DNA from: Membranipora membranacea
Lineage: Eukaryota > Bryozoa > Gymnolaemata > Cheilostomatida > Membraniporidae
Length of the DNA stretch: 64,000 nt
Reading direction: 5' to 3'
NCBI GenBank assembly: GCA_914767715.1
Contig: OU612066.1
Span: forward strand, 26,696,283 to 26,760,282
Shown: positions 1-11,800 of the stretch, one piece after another
Layout of the letters: the number at the start of each line of letters is the position of its first letter
Position numbering within the stretch: the stretch's first letter is position 1
Notes under the pieces: generated by a model
Seen by the model: the letters and a program-made list of their open reading frames with translations, nothing else
Databases searched by the model: none
What the model was told of the DNA's origin: nothing
Position numbers and translations under genes: made by a program

Positions 1-26
1 CATCATGCAAAATACATTGCACATAC

Positions 27-86
27 CTTCTTGTTTCACGGATTTAGCTTGTGATTCCTTCTGTCCTGGTGTGTCATCATTGACCT
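27..86 (-). CDS. candidate internal exon near the left edge
   Basis: A 60-nt stretch on the minus strand is bordered by a good acceptor (ttgaccttacag) and a GTATGT donor. It is open only in the frame that enters after one carried base, reading VNDDTPGQKESQAKSV and onward. The hydrophilic Glu/Lys/Ser composition resembles the downstream exons of the large minus-strand gene to its right, so it may be a further 3' exon of that gene. However, the last confident exon of that gene (2895-3197) ends with two carried bases, which does not fit directly, so at least one linking exon would be missing. It could equally be a chance open stretch. Confidence 0.3.
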
Positions 87-782
87 CTGTAAGGTCAACT
101 AGCATCTCCAAACAAGGAATGTTAGCTAAAAAAAGTCAAGCATGTCAATTTCAAAATACATTGCCTACAAGGAAGGGGGTTTTCGTAATTACAGATAAAT
201 ATACAACGAAGCCAGAACGGCCATCAAATATACTGCTTAGAAGTTATGACAGGTTTCAAAGCTTCAGAACCACACCAACCTGATTGTAAACTTATGAAAA
301 AAAGCTCCGATCAAAATAAGGAGCTGAACTGAATACAAAGCTGAGAAAACATATTTTGTTTAAAACTTTGTATACCTAAGAAAATTCGAAGGCAACTCAA
401 AAGGAGATAATACAGTTACATCTTAATTAGCACACGTTATTATGATGGCAACTGTACAACCTGTTCTTTGTGAAACTGTAATTGATACCAGTCCAGTTTA
501 TGTAAAGAACCAAAACTTCAAGTGAGTACTCTCTGGCCCTGTCACATGTAACAGTGTGTGATGGTGAAGTGACTTCATTACGACAATAAGCCACAGAGAT
601 ACCGATATCGCTGTATCACCAATGCAAGTATTCAACAGGGCCCACAGAGAGCATAATTTTGGGCCTTGACCTTAGTAGTAGCTAGAAAAGAACATTAAAA
701 AGCCATAGGGGCCATAAGAACATTATCAAACAATAAAATAATTTGACAGACTTCCAGAAACACAGGTCGATTGCCAAACTTT

Positions 783-1208
783 GGTAAATGCTGGCTACAT
801 TCTCACCATTACTTGAAGCCTTGGCAATGGTGGGCTTGTGTTACATGAATGAACACCAGAACATAAACTATTCCAATAGATTCAGTAGTCTTTGGCTTCA
901 CAGCCAGATAACTCCTTTAATCAATAGGCCAAAACACGCTGTAGTCGACTTCAGAACCACAGGCCAATTGTCAAACCAAAGACCTGTTGCTCCTTGGTCA
1001 AACCTTGGTGGTAAATGCTGGCTAGTTCTCACCCAGGAGTAAAAGTCACTCCTTGGTCCTCACCAAGCATTGGCAGTGGTGGGCTTGTGTTACATGAACA
1101 CCAGAACATAACATGGATCATTAGACCCTGGCATCACAGAAAACAGTTCCATTGCTGATCAAAGGGGCCAAAACATGCTGTAGTTGACTTCAGAACCACA
1201 GCAGGCCA
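783..1208. repeat. degenerate direct repeat, about 230-bp period
   Basis: The phrase ggtaaatgctggct, followed by ggcttgtgttacatga and gaacaccagaacataa, occurs near 783-864 and again near 1010-1120. A second shared phrase, cttcagaaccaca, occurs near 950 and 1189. The copies differ by small insertions, so this is an old direct duplication or two copies of an interspersed repeat. No coding function is apparent. Confidence 0.6.
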
Positions 1209-1601
1209 AATCAATGCTGACCAGTTGAATTGCTCTTGGCCTCACAGCCAGATAACCCCCCCCCCCCCCCAGATAAATCAGGAGACAAGCAAAAGATTAT
1301 TTTGACACTTACTCTGCTCTGTCAATGGTGACTCCATAGTAGCGGGCTTCGGTTAGTAAAGGTTTGCTTAGACAATGCTGGGCTAGTGCCCACTGAATCA
1401 TGACACATACTATTAATAGTTGATCAGCTAGCCAATGGCAGGCTAGTCACGTGACACCACTGGACTGGGGAAAACCAGTCAATAAATATTAGGTAGTTTT
1501 ACCGCTCCCAGTAATACGATTGGAATTCCCCAGGGTTAATGGGTTTCCCAGTCAATATTTATTAAATATTCTTACCATGGAACAGGTCGCGCTTTTGCCT
1601 A

Positions 1602-1857
1602 ATAGGTAACTTCGCGACCTTGGTATCTATATTAAATAATCATTAATTATAATCATTTTCATGGGGAAATCCAACTGAATCCAACTTGAATTCAAGTTGT
1701 CTCCCTTTTACCAATGAGGAGATAATTCTAAGTTTCATGTCAATATCATTGAAAAACCGTATACCTAATCATAAAATCTATTCAGTTGGATTTCCCCATG
1801 AAAATGATTATAATTAATGATTATTTAATATAGATACCAAGGGCGCGAAGTTACCTA
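1602..1857. mobile_element. MITE-like inverted-repeat element, about 256 bp
   Basis: The left arm begins AGGTAACTTCGCG and continues for about 75 bp (CCTTGGTATCTATATTAAAT and onward, through ATGGGGAAATCCAACTGAAT). The right arm, ending at 1857, is its near-perfect reverse complement. CCTAAT borders both ends, so the target-site duplication is ambiguous with the terminus. No open reading frame lies inside, which fits a non-autonomous DNA transposon. A second, weaker inverted pair (around 1465 and 1545) lies just left of it and may belong to the same or a nested element. Confidence 0.65.
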
Positions 1858-2894
1858 ATATCTGTCACCTGTCTAGGTTTATTATTAGTAGGTCTATGAG
1901 TTAAATGGATCAGTAATTAATGTATGAATCATAGCAATATAACAATGAGAGGAAAGACTTGCATCATATTCATTGAGCTAATTATAAGGGATTTTTATCT
2001 TTGCTTGTCGAATACCTTTTTCTTTATTTGGAACCAGGCATACAATAAGAAATGCCACAACCAGGATCCTTTTAAATGCGTATTACCATCAGTTTAGAGC
2101 TAGGCCAAGACACTAGACAAGACAACCAATATCATTATAGAAACGTGACCTGCAGAGACAGTTAATGGGGGATTAGCAGGTCAGGCTTCGCACTAGTAGA
2201 GTTTCTAACTAATCAATGTGGCCCCAAACAGTTAGGTTCTCAATAGCTAAGGTTTCCTACCAGGGTACAGAGGGTAAGAACTAGAATGATACGGTCAAGT
2301 CAGGGTCAGTCAAGACAGAAACAACGACAGCTACCTACGTCAAAGGCACGGATTAGCACCGCAACCTACAGAGATTGGGACATGCCCGCTTTAGAATAAC
2401 AAGGTTTTGAAAACAGTCTTAACACTAAAGTTGAAATGACAGTCTGAGTTTTGGGTATAAATGGGGAGAGCAGCACAAGTAGATGTCAGTCGATATCTAG
2501 GAGTGAACTGATCTACCTCTTTCAACCCAAAACTCACACTGAAAGGTTCGTTATTTTGCATAATATCTTTTTAATAAGTATAAATTCTAAACCAATAAAG
2601 TGAAGTTCATAGTAGACAATATCCTGTGTAGTTAATCTAATGGTCATTCAAGTGTATAAACAGTAGAGGCAGACCTCCTGCCCCGGCAGCATACTCCTAG
2701 TTCCTACCCTATATAATGCTGCATTCCAATATTTTATCAAAAAGAAAAGAAATACATGTGTTTTCAATAATGTACATGAAGGGCAATTGACTTTGAAGTT
2801 TGTCGCCAGATATTTTGTCAAAATTCATCAGTGAACAGACAAATTCTGACTAAAAATTGAGCATTGCCCATAATACCTGAATGGTCCTTCTTAC

Positions 2895-5800
2895 CCTCGT
2901 ATTTTATTAAAAACTTCTGTCAGCTCATCGTTGTCTGCCTGGTCATCATCATCATCCGTTGATTCAGAAGCAGTGTCAGCATCAGTAGCACAATCGGCAG
3001 CAGTAACAAAAGCAGCAGTATTATTGGTATCAGTATTGATGGTTAACCATTCCATAACATCTGCGCTAGTGGCAGTAGAAATATCAGCGACAGTAGAAGT
3101 TTTTGCAGTATCTTCCTCTCTCCTTTTACCTACTTTTTCATTATCAGAAGGCTCTGAGGGGAGCTCATTTAATGCCAGACTGATGGAATCTTTCATCCTA
3201 CAATATTCAGAGCAGAGCATATAGCAAACTATGCAGCTTCCAGTTTTCGAGCTGCCAAACTACTCAAGCTGCCGCCTGTAGAAGGAAGGAATTGCTAAAA
3301 AGTCACATTTAACAAAAAATCATAAAAGCTTCACAGCATAGATAAAGCTAAAAAAGTTCTGGCAGGCTATTATTTTTCGTGGTTGAAATGAAAAGAATAG
3401 TCAGAACAGGCCTATTTGAGGTTCTATGTTGTGCTCAATTCAGTGTTACATAGAGGCAAGTAGTGACTCAATTTGATTCAATACATTATTCTCCTCAACA
3501 AAAAGTCAAGATTTTGCTTATTTTATTATTACATATTATAGAATCTTTATATTTTCAGGTTACCCTTGTCGTGGCTCAAGATTTACTGGTTATTCAAGGC
3601 CACTCTTTGGTCACTTTGATCTCTCCACACATTGAAGTAAACAAGATCGCATGATAGATTAAATCCTAAAGGTGGTAGCAGGACACCATCATGTCCATAG
3701 AAATCGGCAGGTTCTGAAATCCTTGCTTTCAATATCAGTGAATGACAGGGAGACAGGTAAACATAATTGCAAAAAACATTGGTGCACTGACGTTTGCTAA
3801 AATGTAGACATTGAACTCACAGTATGATGGGGGTGGCTCCAGTAGAACTGAATACTATGTCATCTTTTGTCTGGATGCGTTGTTCCTACAACAAGGATTC
3901 ATGGGTTGATAGTTAATGCCTTGGAGGCCAATCCTTAAACTACTGTTGCCACTCAGGCAAATTTAATTATGTATAGCTCAAAGATAATAAATTGAAGGTT
4001 TAATCTCAGAATTGTCACCTAATTGGCAAATAATTTGCACGGATTGATCTTCAAAATTAGGGTGTGAAATCAACGAAATAGCTGATGACGTCATCATTGG
4101 CCACTAGTAAGGTGGTAACTTTGTCACAATGCACAGAGGTAGGTAATCAATTTCATGCCCTGATATTGACATCAGTTTGGGCAAATTATTTGCCCATTTG
4201 GGGAAAATGCTGAGATTGCAGCCTCTTATTATTAGTTTTGAGCTATTCACACTTCATTAAGCACACATATCTCTGTATGTCAGCTGTGGTTTAAGGTGAG
4301 TTTATGCTAGGACGTTTTTAGCAATTTTAACAATTATTGGTCGATCGATTTTCTGTAAAATAGTTAATGATAAGAAACTATGTACAAACATAACCTCTAC
4401 AATATTCAGCCACAATATGCTAGACAGAGAAACTATCAAATATTATCGCAGAAAGAAAATTTTTTAAAATACTTTCAATTTTTACTTTCAGTTAACAGGG
4501 TACAGATCCCCTAGAATCAGACACCATGTCCTCAAAGGATAAGGCTGCAAGTGATGAATAATCACTGATTGAAATAAACACATCTTCTCATTCAAAATAA
4601 AGTTAACTCAAAGGCAAAGGTTTACAAATTTACTGGGAACTTATTTTAAAGCCAGAAACCGCTTCATTGTGGCTCACCTTATCATCAGGTTCTCCCACTT
4701 TCGAACTTGACCGACGAAGATTCCATCTCTCTTCTACTTCTATTCTTTCGTTCAATGTCTTCCGTATTTGTCTCTTTTCCGAGCATTCTATCTGGTCATC
4801 CTCTTCTTCTGCTTCCATCTTCGAAAAACAAACATGTTGCAGATGAAATCCGATAATTTTATCATCAGAACAGTGATTTCTTAGTTTCACAATTGCACAC
4901 GGGGTCATAAACTAGCAATACTTAAAAACATAGCTCCACTAGGCATGCATATAAAATAAGAAGAGTTTTGCTGTAAAACATGTGTCCTGTGTAGTGTGTT
5001 TTCAACAAGTTATCCTTGCTGATTAATTTTCTAAAATTCATCTGGGCGCACTTACCACCTTTGTGCCAGCTTCAGAAGCCTCAAGATGGGAAGGTCCTGG
5101 CTCACTTTGGTCTGTCTTACCTGTAAAAATAGATCAGATTCAGATTGGTCCTTCCAAAATTCACATTTGATAAATTATTATCGCTCAACAATTAACATGG
5201 TGTAATAATAGCGCTAACAAAGATGTATGCTCATGGACGGACAATCTAACAGGCCATAAACTGCCAGGTGGTTGATACCTCAGTGAATGTTGGTTCAACC
5301 ATAAGGGGGACCATTTTTGATCGACTATCTCAGCCTCAGCTCCCTCTGGTGTATTTACTTCAAGAACATTTTTGATTTAAAATGAAGCAGTGACTGATTG
5401 TGAGCAGACAACTCCTTAAACCCACAAGACTTATAGTTTCTTACCAGACTTATGTTCATACCTCATCAGACTCCTAGACTCAAAGAGCTGCCTAAAATGC
5501 TATGATCGAATATTCCATGTCCATGCTCATTTGGGACTTCCATTCGCTATTTATATCATCAAAACGCATTTGAGGCTGGGGATTAACCACAGACTCCACA
5601 GGAGGGGCTTACCAACCTGGGGCCACATCACACCCTCAAAACTTTTGCGCTACCCCTAAGATTTTTTCTAAAATTGGCCCTGCTTATGCAGTCAAGCTCC
5701 ATTGATAGAGGCAGTAAATTTTCTCAATTTAAGTCCATTATTAAAGTTTGGTAGTAAACCATCTTCAAACCTGGATTTTGTCATTGCAAACAGGAGTTTG

Positions 5801-8800
5801 TCATGTAATGATAACTTATTTTTGTGTCATTATTGTATCATCATAGCTGACAAATTTTTTCGCTATGATATATTATTGAAGTCTGCTAGTATTCCCTTAA
5901 ATATTTTGGTAAATTGAATTATCAGGTTGTGTTTCCTTATGTTGTGCGGTTCACTCTTGGATTCCCTTTTTATAACCAATCAGGGGATAATATGTCGAAG
6001 TTCATAATGTAAAACAAAGAAAATTCATATTCCCATTCCCTTTAAAACAAAAAAACAGTACTTAAGGAGTTTCCTACCCTCCTCCCTGTTACTAATAACA
6101 GAATGTGTTGTATCAAATACTGACAATAAATTAAAGTGAGATCCTGCATACTTCATAACTATCTTACTAATTAGTCAATTGCAAATTGCTAATTGCTAAT
6201 TGCTAATTAGTCAATGTGTATGTTCTTATCACAGTTCGCCTTTCCTAGTCCGTGTGTCTTCACTGCCAACTTAATTATCATTGCCCAATGTCACAATGGG
6301 TGTACGGTCTCATAAAGAGAGGAGATTTCCAATCATTATTATTGAGATGCGAATTATGATATAAAGATGACCATGTTGCAAACAAATTTAATAAATTATT
6401 TGGCCAATCGGAGCATTTGAGCCCAATTTTGTACGAAAATACAATATACCTACCAAAACCATATTCAGAGTCACTGACATAGCCCTTGTAGATTGTCTCT
6501 TCGGCCTGAAATGCAGTACAATAAAGTGTAATTGTAAAGAGATTTAAACTTGGTTATACTTGAGTAATAGATCCAGGTAACACCCTAAAGCACCATTTTA
6601 TTTTGGTGAAAATGCAGGGATCGACTGCGTTCTTGACAAGCCTAAGTTTGATTAAATAATATTCAGACCCCCTTTTAGTTCTTATTTATCTTTGTTTCTT
6701 CCAACTTGATGGATGATTTCCAGCCAATGGCCAAGCAATGGGCTATGTAAGGTTGACAACCCTAACACGTACTCTGTGTAGCAAAGGTGGCAATGGTAGA
6801 GTGGACTGTGCTGTGGGAGTACACAACTCTGAGGAATGAATAGCAGGCATACTAATTAGTGCCATCAACCCATTCTTTTTGGAGGATGGTGAGACCGCGC
6901 AATTGATTAGTGCGCTTGCTATTCACTACCATGGGATTTGTGAGTTGTGGGTTCAAGTCCCCCTGAGGACGCTGTCACGGTTGATTGTTCCAGCCCCCAG
7001 AAACCTAGGGTGTATACTTCACTTCTCCCAGACATTATACATGTTTACGGACAGCTATTAGTCTGTTTTGCATGAAGAAAACCCGAATTTCAACACATAA
7101 CCAACTATCTGGTACTAAGTGCTCTAAATTGCATATAAATTATTTAAGTTTTTTTGGTATTGCGTCGGGATGTAACTCAGAGGTTCATAACTTCTAATTA
7201 TCTCATTTAAACTCACTTCAAATAATGTCTAAATCAGTACCAGTGCTTACCTCAGCGGCAGCCTCATGTTTGATTTCCACTGATTGCTGAGAAGGATTCA
7301 GGTCGGCCTGATTAAAAGATAAGAAATTTTTTTATAAATTACTTGATGGAAATATCGCAAGGCTCGGAGGATAAACATCAATCAGATGACAAAACAACAG
7401 GATTAGAGTACATTACAATATCATGCAAAATGCCATGTAGAAGTTTAGAAGCCCAAAGGAAATACACTATACATAAATAGACATGTCACGCGGCCACAGG
7501 TTTTGGATTTTTTGGATTTTTGGGTGGTCTTGTATTTCTCGTTGGGGCGTGAGTAGTTATCTTCTGCCTTTTTTTTAACTCTAATCTTCACCACTTTGCC
7601 TTTACTTTTTCTCTGTTTCCATATGCAAATGAATTGACTTTGTCAATCATCATATTCAAAATAAATATAAACAAGTTGATTGCACTAAAAAGTGCAGTAA
7701 TAATGTGAAAACATGGCTAAGTGAAAAGAAGATTCTAAAACACCCATGAATTTGACTATGACCATGACCTTGACCTTGATATTGTCATAGTGGTAATACA
7801 CCTGTAATTAAATTAGGCCAACTTGTTGCACCCATCCTTGAAATTAAAATGATTAGTATGCTGATGACAAATCAGGACCCAGGCAAGTTGATGGTACTGC
7901 AGTCAGTAATATTGAGGCATGAAAATGTTGCCTGGTGTATTTGCAATTGAAATTTTGGTGATTTGAGGTTTTAGCAAAATCAATTTGGGGCGCTTTATGT
8001 AAACAAGTCGGTTGAGGCAAAATTAGCTGGAAAACTTGTAAAAATGCACTTGCTCCTTTTGTGTGAGCGCCGAAAAAATCTGACGACCAGTTTCCTTTCA
8101 ATACTCATAAGTATGTCAGAGCAGAAGCAGACCATCATTTTGAGTGAGTTAGAGAATCGAAAGAAGCTGAAGCAGGCTTTCGGAGGTGAGAAGTCAACAT
8201 AATTTGCATGTAAAGCAATGGGGTGTTCGACCAGTCATGGGTGTTTCAAAAATCTTTTAGCTGGGCCATGTTTTCACATTATTACTACAATATTTAGTGT
8301 AATCAACTTATATATATTCATTTTGAATATGATAAATGACAAAGTTAATTTATTTGCCTATGGAACAGAGAAAATGTCAAAGCTCAAAGTGGTGTAGATT
8401 AAAGCTAACAAGGCAGAAGACAACTACTCATACTATACCGAGAAATACAATGCCACCCAAAAAAACAAAACCCGTGGCCACGTGACAAGGCAAATACATA
8501 AAATAATACATGATGCATAATTACATAATATCATTTATTACAGATCTTCCTACATCAGGCGCCGTGTCCTACGAAAGTAACCACTGCCTGAACTGAACAC
8601 ACCAATTTATTTAATATTGGAGCAAATGATCAAGCTCCATGGAAATAAACTTTGAATCGAGGAAGTTCTTGAAATTAATCTATTACAGCTTACCATACGT
8701 TGTTCTTCAGCTTTCCCAACAGTTAAATCTAACCTAACCTCACTGCTATCATCTTAGAAATTAGAACACTAAAGTTACTGTGAATAGCTCAGGACCAACA

Positions 8801-11800
8801 AATGAACCGCTTGCTTCTGTTGACCAATGGCATTCATCTTCTCAAATTCAGAATAAAATAACAATGTGCTAGACTCAGCTTTAAACAATTGTACACCACT
8901 TAATGATTTTTAAGTCTATGGCAACACATGATCTTCTATGGTTTAAAATACATAAGTATAAAAATTGAGAAATAAGGGGAAATAACTTTTAGCACTTTCA
9001 AGTCTATCTGAGAAAATTCAATTGATACGCGTACTTCTAAGACAACTGCTGCTGTTGAATGGTAATAAATCAATTTCAGAGTTACAATTTTTTGAAAGAA
9101 TAGTTACCTCCCTTACATCCTGATGATTCTTCTTCATGCTTCCTGGTTTCTAAAATAAAAGCACATATTGAGCATCAAATATGCTATGATCAATGATTTC
9201 AAAGGAAAGTGCATATTTGTTTTGTAAATTGATCATCCTACTATAAAATATTTCTCATACCATACACATACACTCAGGCAAATTTATGTATTATGTATAG
9301 CTCAAAGATAATAAATTGAAGTTTTAATCTCAGAATTGTCACCCAATTGGCTTCTCGGCTTTTCGGCCTATTGGCTAAGATCAAAGTGTCACTGCCAATG
9401 GCCGATTAGTGCCAGTTCAGTTTTGGCAGCCTGCTGCGCACTTATGATTAGGAGGTCCTCTATGGCCTCACCTCTAGGATGCATTCTAGTTTTCTAGAAT
9501 GTATCGCATTCTCAGTATGAGGATTAGGGCAGCTTGCATCCCTCTCTAGGGGCAGCCCAATCTTCTGTTTCTTAGCAAACAGCAATTGGCAAATAATTTG
9601 CACGGATTGATCTTCAAAATTAGGGTGTGAAATTAACGAAATAGCTGAGGACGTCATCATTGGCCACTAGTAAGATGGTAACTTTGTCACAATGCACAGA
9701 GGTAGATAATCAATTTCATACCCTGATATTAACATCAGCTTGTGCAAATTATTGCCCATTTGGGGAAAATGCTGAGATTGCAGCCTCATATTATTAGTTT
9801 TGAGCTATACAGACTTTGACCTAAATAAGTTAAAATTTGGATTATTATCTGTTACGGTTGTGACAACCAGGATCTGAAAGCTGGTAAGATTATTTATGGA
9901 AGTGACAGTACAAGACCAAAATGGTAGAATAATGTGGAAATTTTAGTTTCTGTTTTATTCGGGTTGCATGTATCGAGGGGTCAGAAATGGCCCTTTTACT
10001 ATTGCAAAAAATCAATTTCAAGTCTCGAAGACAGGAGGCCTAAAATCGTAAAGTCGGCTAAAATGTGACTCCTCCAGTTAGTGCCATGCCTTCTCTTTAT
10101 GGTGAAAGCATAAACTAATCAAATACCTTAAATACAAGGCACAGAAGGCTCAATTAAAAAATGGCACTTTTTGCCCCAAAATGAATTTCCAGAGGTCACT
10201 GCGACTCAACGTCAAATATTTGGGAGGTTTCACTGTGAAAATAACTATAAGACATGATCACCAATGCAATGTTAAAAAGTTTTAAAAAGCGATATATCAC
10301 ATTAAGCACACATATTTCGGTGTGTCAGATGTGGTTAAAGGTGAGTTTATGCTAGGAAATTTTTAGCAATTTTAACAATTTTTGGACAATAGATATTCTG
10401 TGCAATTTTTGAAATGCTTTCAATTTCTGAAAATAAAACGTTGTGTTCACTCTGTCCTAATTCTGTGTTAACCAATATTGGTTAACACAGAATTAGGACA
10501 CAGTGAACACAACGTTTGATACAATAAGAATATGGGGAAGAGAAGACAAATTTCAAATTTTCCAAATATGTTGGCGCTTTTAAAAACCTTCAGAAAACGT
10601 TGCATTAGAAGTTATGCAAAAAAAGTTGGCTCTGCTAAAAACATCCAAAATATATCTTAGGATTAACTCACCTAAAGTTATTTATTGTGCCATTGGTTGG
10701 GTAGGTACTCATTTAAAGCATCATTGAAAGAGAGCTTAAAATAATCAGAGGAACAAGCTCCAGCTAATAAGCTTCAAAATGAGCCCAAGAACAGCTTTAT
10801 CGGGCAACTTATCAAAGTAAGGCCTTGCAGACGCACACGAGCCTTGCATGGGGATTTGATGTCATGAACACATTTTGCGTATATATCTACAATTAGATTA
10901 ATCTTTGGACTCTTGTAAGTTCATAGAAATTGGATGAAACGAGTTGAAATCCAACATACCTCCTTTCATCATAGAGATTATTCCAAAACAAAAAATTGAA
11001 GGAGATTAGCGCAGATTTTAAGGTTGAAACAAGGTCGGTTTCACTTCCATATACGGAAAATGTCATATATTGGTCAATAACCCCGATGTGACCTCACACA
11101 TGGACATTCCTATCTCAAGAGCAAATGTTGAAATAGGCCGAATTTTAGCGCAGATTTTAAGGTTGAAACAAGGTCGGTTTCACTTCCATATACGGAAAAT
11201 GTCGAATATTGGTCAATAACCCCGATGTGACCTCACACTTGGACATTCCTATCTCAAGAGCAAATGTTGAAATATACAAATGGAGTTGATTGATAGCCTT
11301 ATGAAAATGAGCCTTATAATTAAATTGAACTTCAATTTTTTCAACTGATATGATATAGCAAGGCTATTCTCAGCATCTGGTATTGTAAATACTGTGAACA
11401 TAAGTGTCTTATGAGCTCATGCCACAAGCTTGAATAGATTTTCCTTAGGCATCTTATTTTCATCCAAACTATAGTTACCTCAACATCCATCTCCGGTGGA
11501 ACTTGGAATGCAGGTATTTTGATTTTGGATGCCTTCTCTGACTCATAATTCCACTCTTTAGGGAGAGCTGAATCATCGTCTTCAGAATCATCATATCCAA
11601 CACCGCTGCTGCCTGTATTTAAAAGCAATCACTGAATGAATGATGAATGATGAAAATAAAATGGCAAACATAAGTCCTACTATTTTCCATTTGAATGACG
11701 GAATTTTACTAGCACCCTGGTCACTGAGAGGAGAACTTTATAAGTTTGTATAATACTGAATCAATTAAATGGTTTAAAATGAAACAGTGTCAGCTTTCAT

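Larger units (their letters stand above)
87..2894. other. non-coding stretch, probably intron or 3' flank
   Basis: No exon chain could be supported here. It holds a degenerate tandem repeat (783-1208), a poly-C run near 1258-1270 and a cluster of inverted repeats between about 1460 and 1860. Short open stretches exist but lack convincing splice borders in a compatible phase. Confidence 0.5.
3953..9271. repeat. tandem segmental duplication, copy 1 (about 5.3 kb)
   Basis: This block and the next begin with the same phrase (cactcaggcaaattta at 3953 and 9272) and stay alignable over several kb with small indels. Copy 1 ends where copy 2 begins, so the arrangement is head-to-tail. It contains four small exons of the minus-strand gene (9149-9108, 7307-7251, 6505-6454, 5120-5056), a tRNA-derived SINE and a 1-kb inverted-repeat element. 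The exon at 4818-4678 has no counterpart in copy 2. Confidence 0.85.

Noticed and set aside
2931-3224. Plus-strand open frame of 97 codons
   Set aside because: It is the antisense of the acidic minus-strand exon 3197-2895; its Ser/Val-rich product is a reflection of that exon, which has matching splice phase.
6888-6970. Possible tRNA gene
   Set aside because: A and B boxes are present, but the acceptor stem does not close and the sequence continues into a repeated SINE body with no terminator.
9352-9392. Functional U2 snRNA gene
   Set aside because: Only the first 30-40 bases resemble U2; the branch-recognition segment, Sm site and 3' stem-loops are missing, and the unit has a retroposition-type target duplication.
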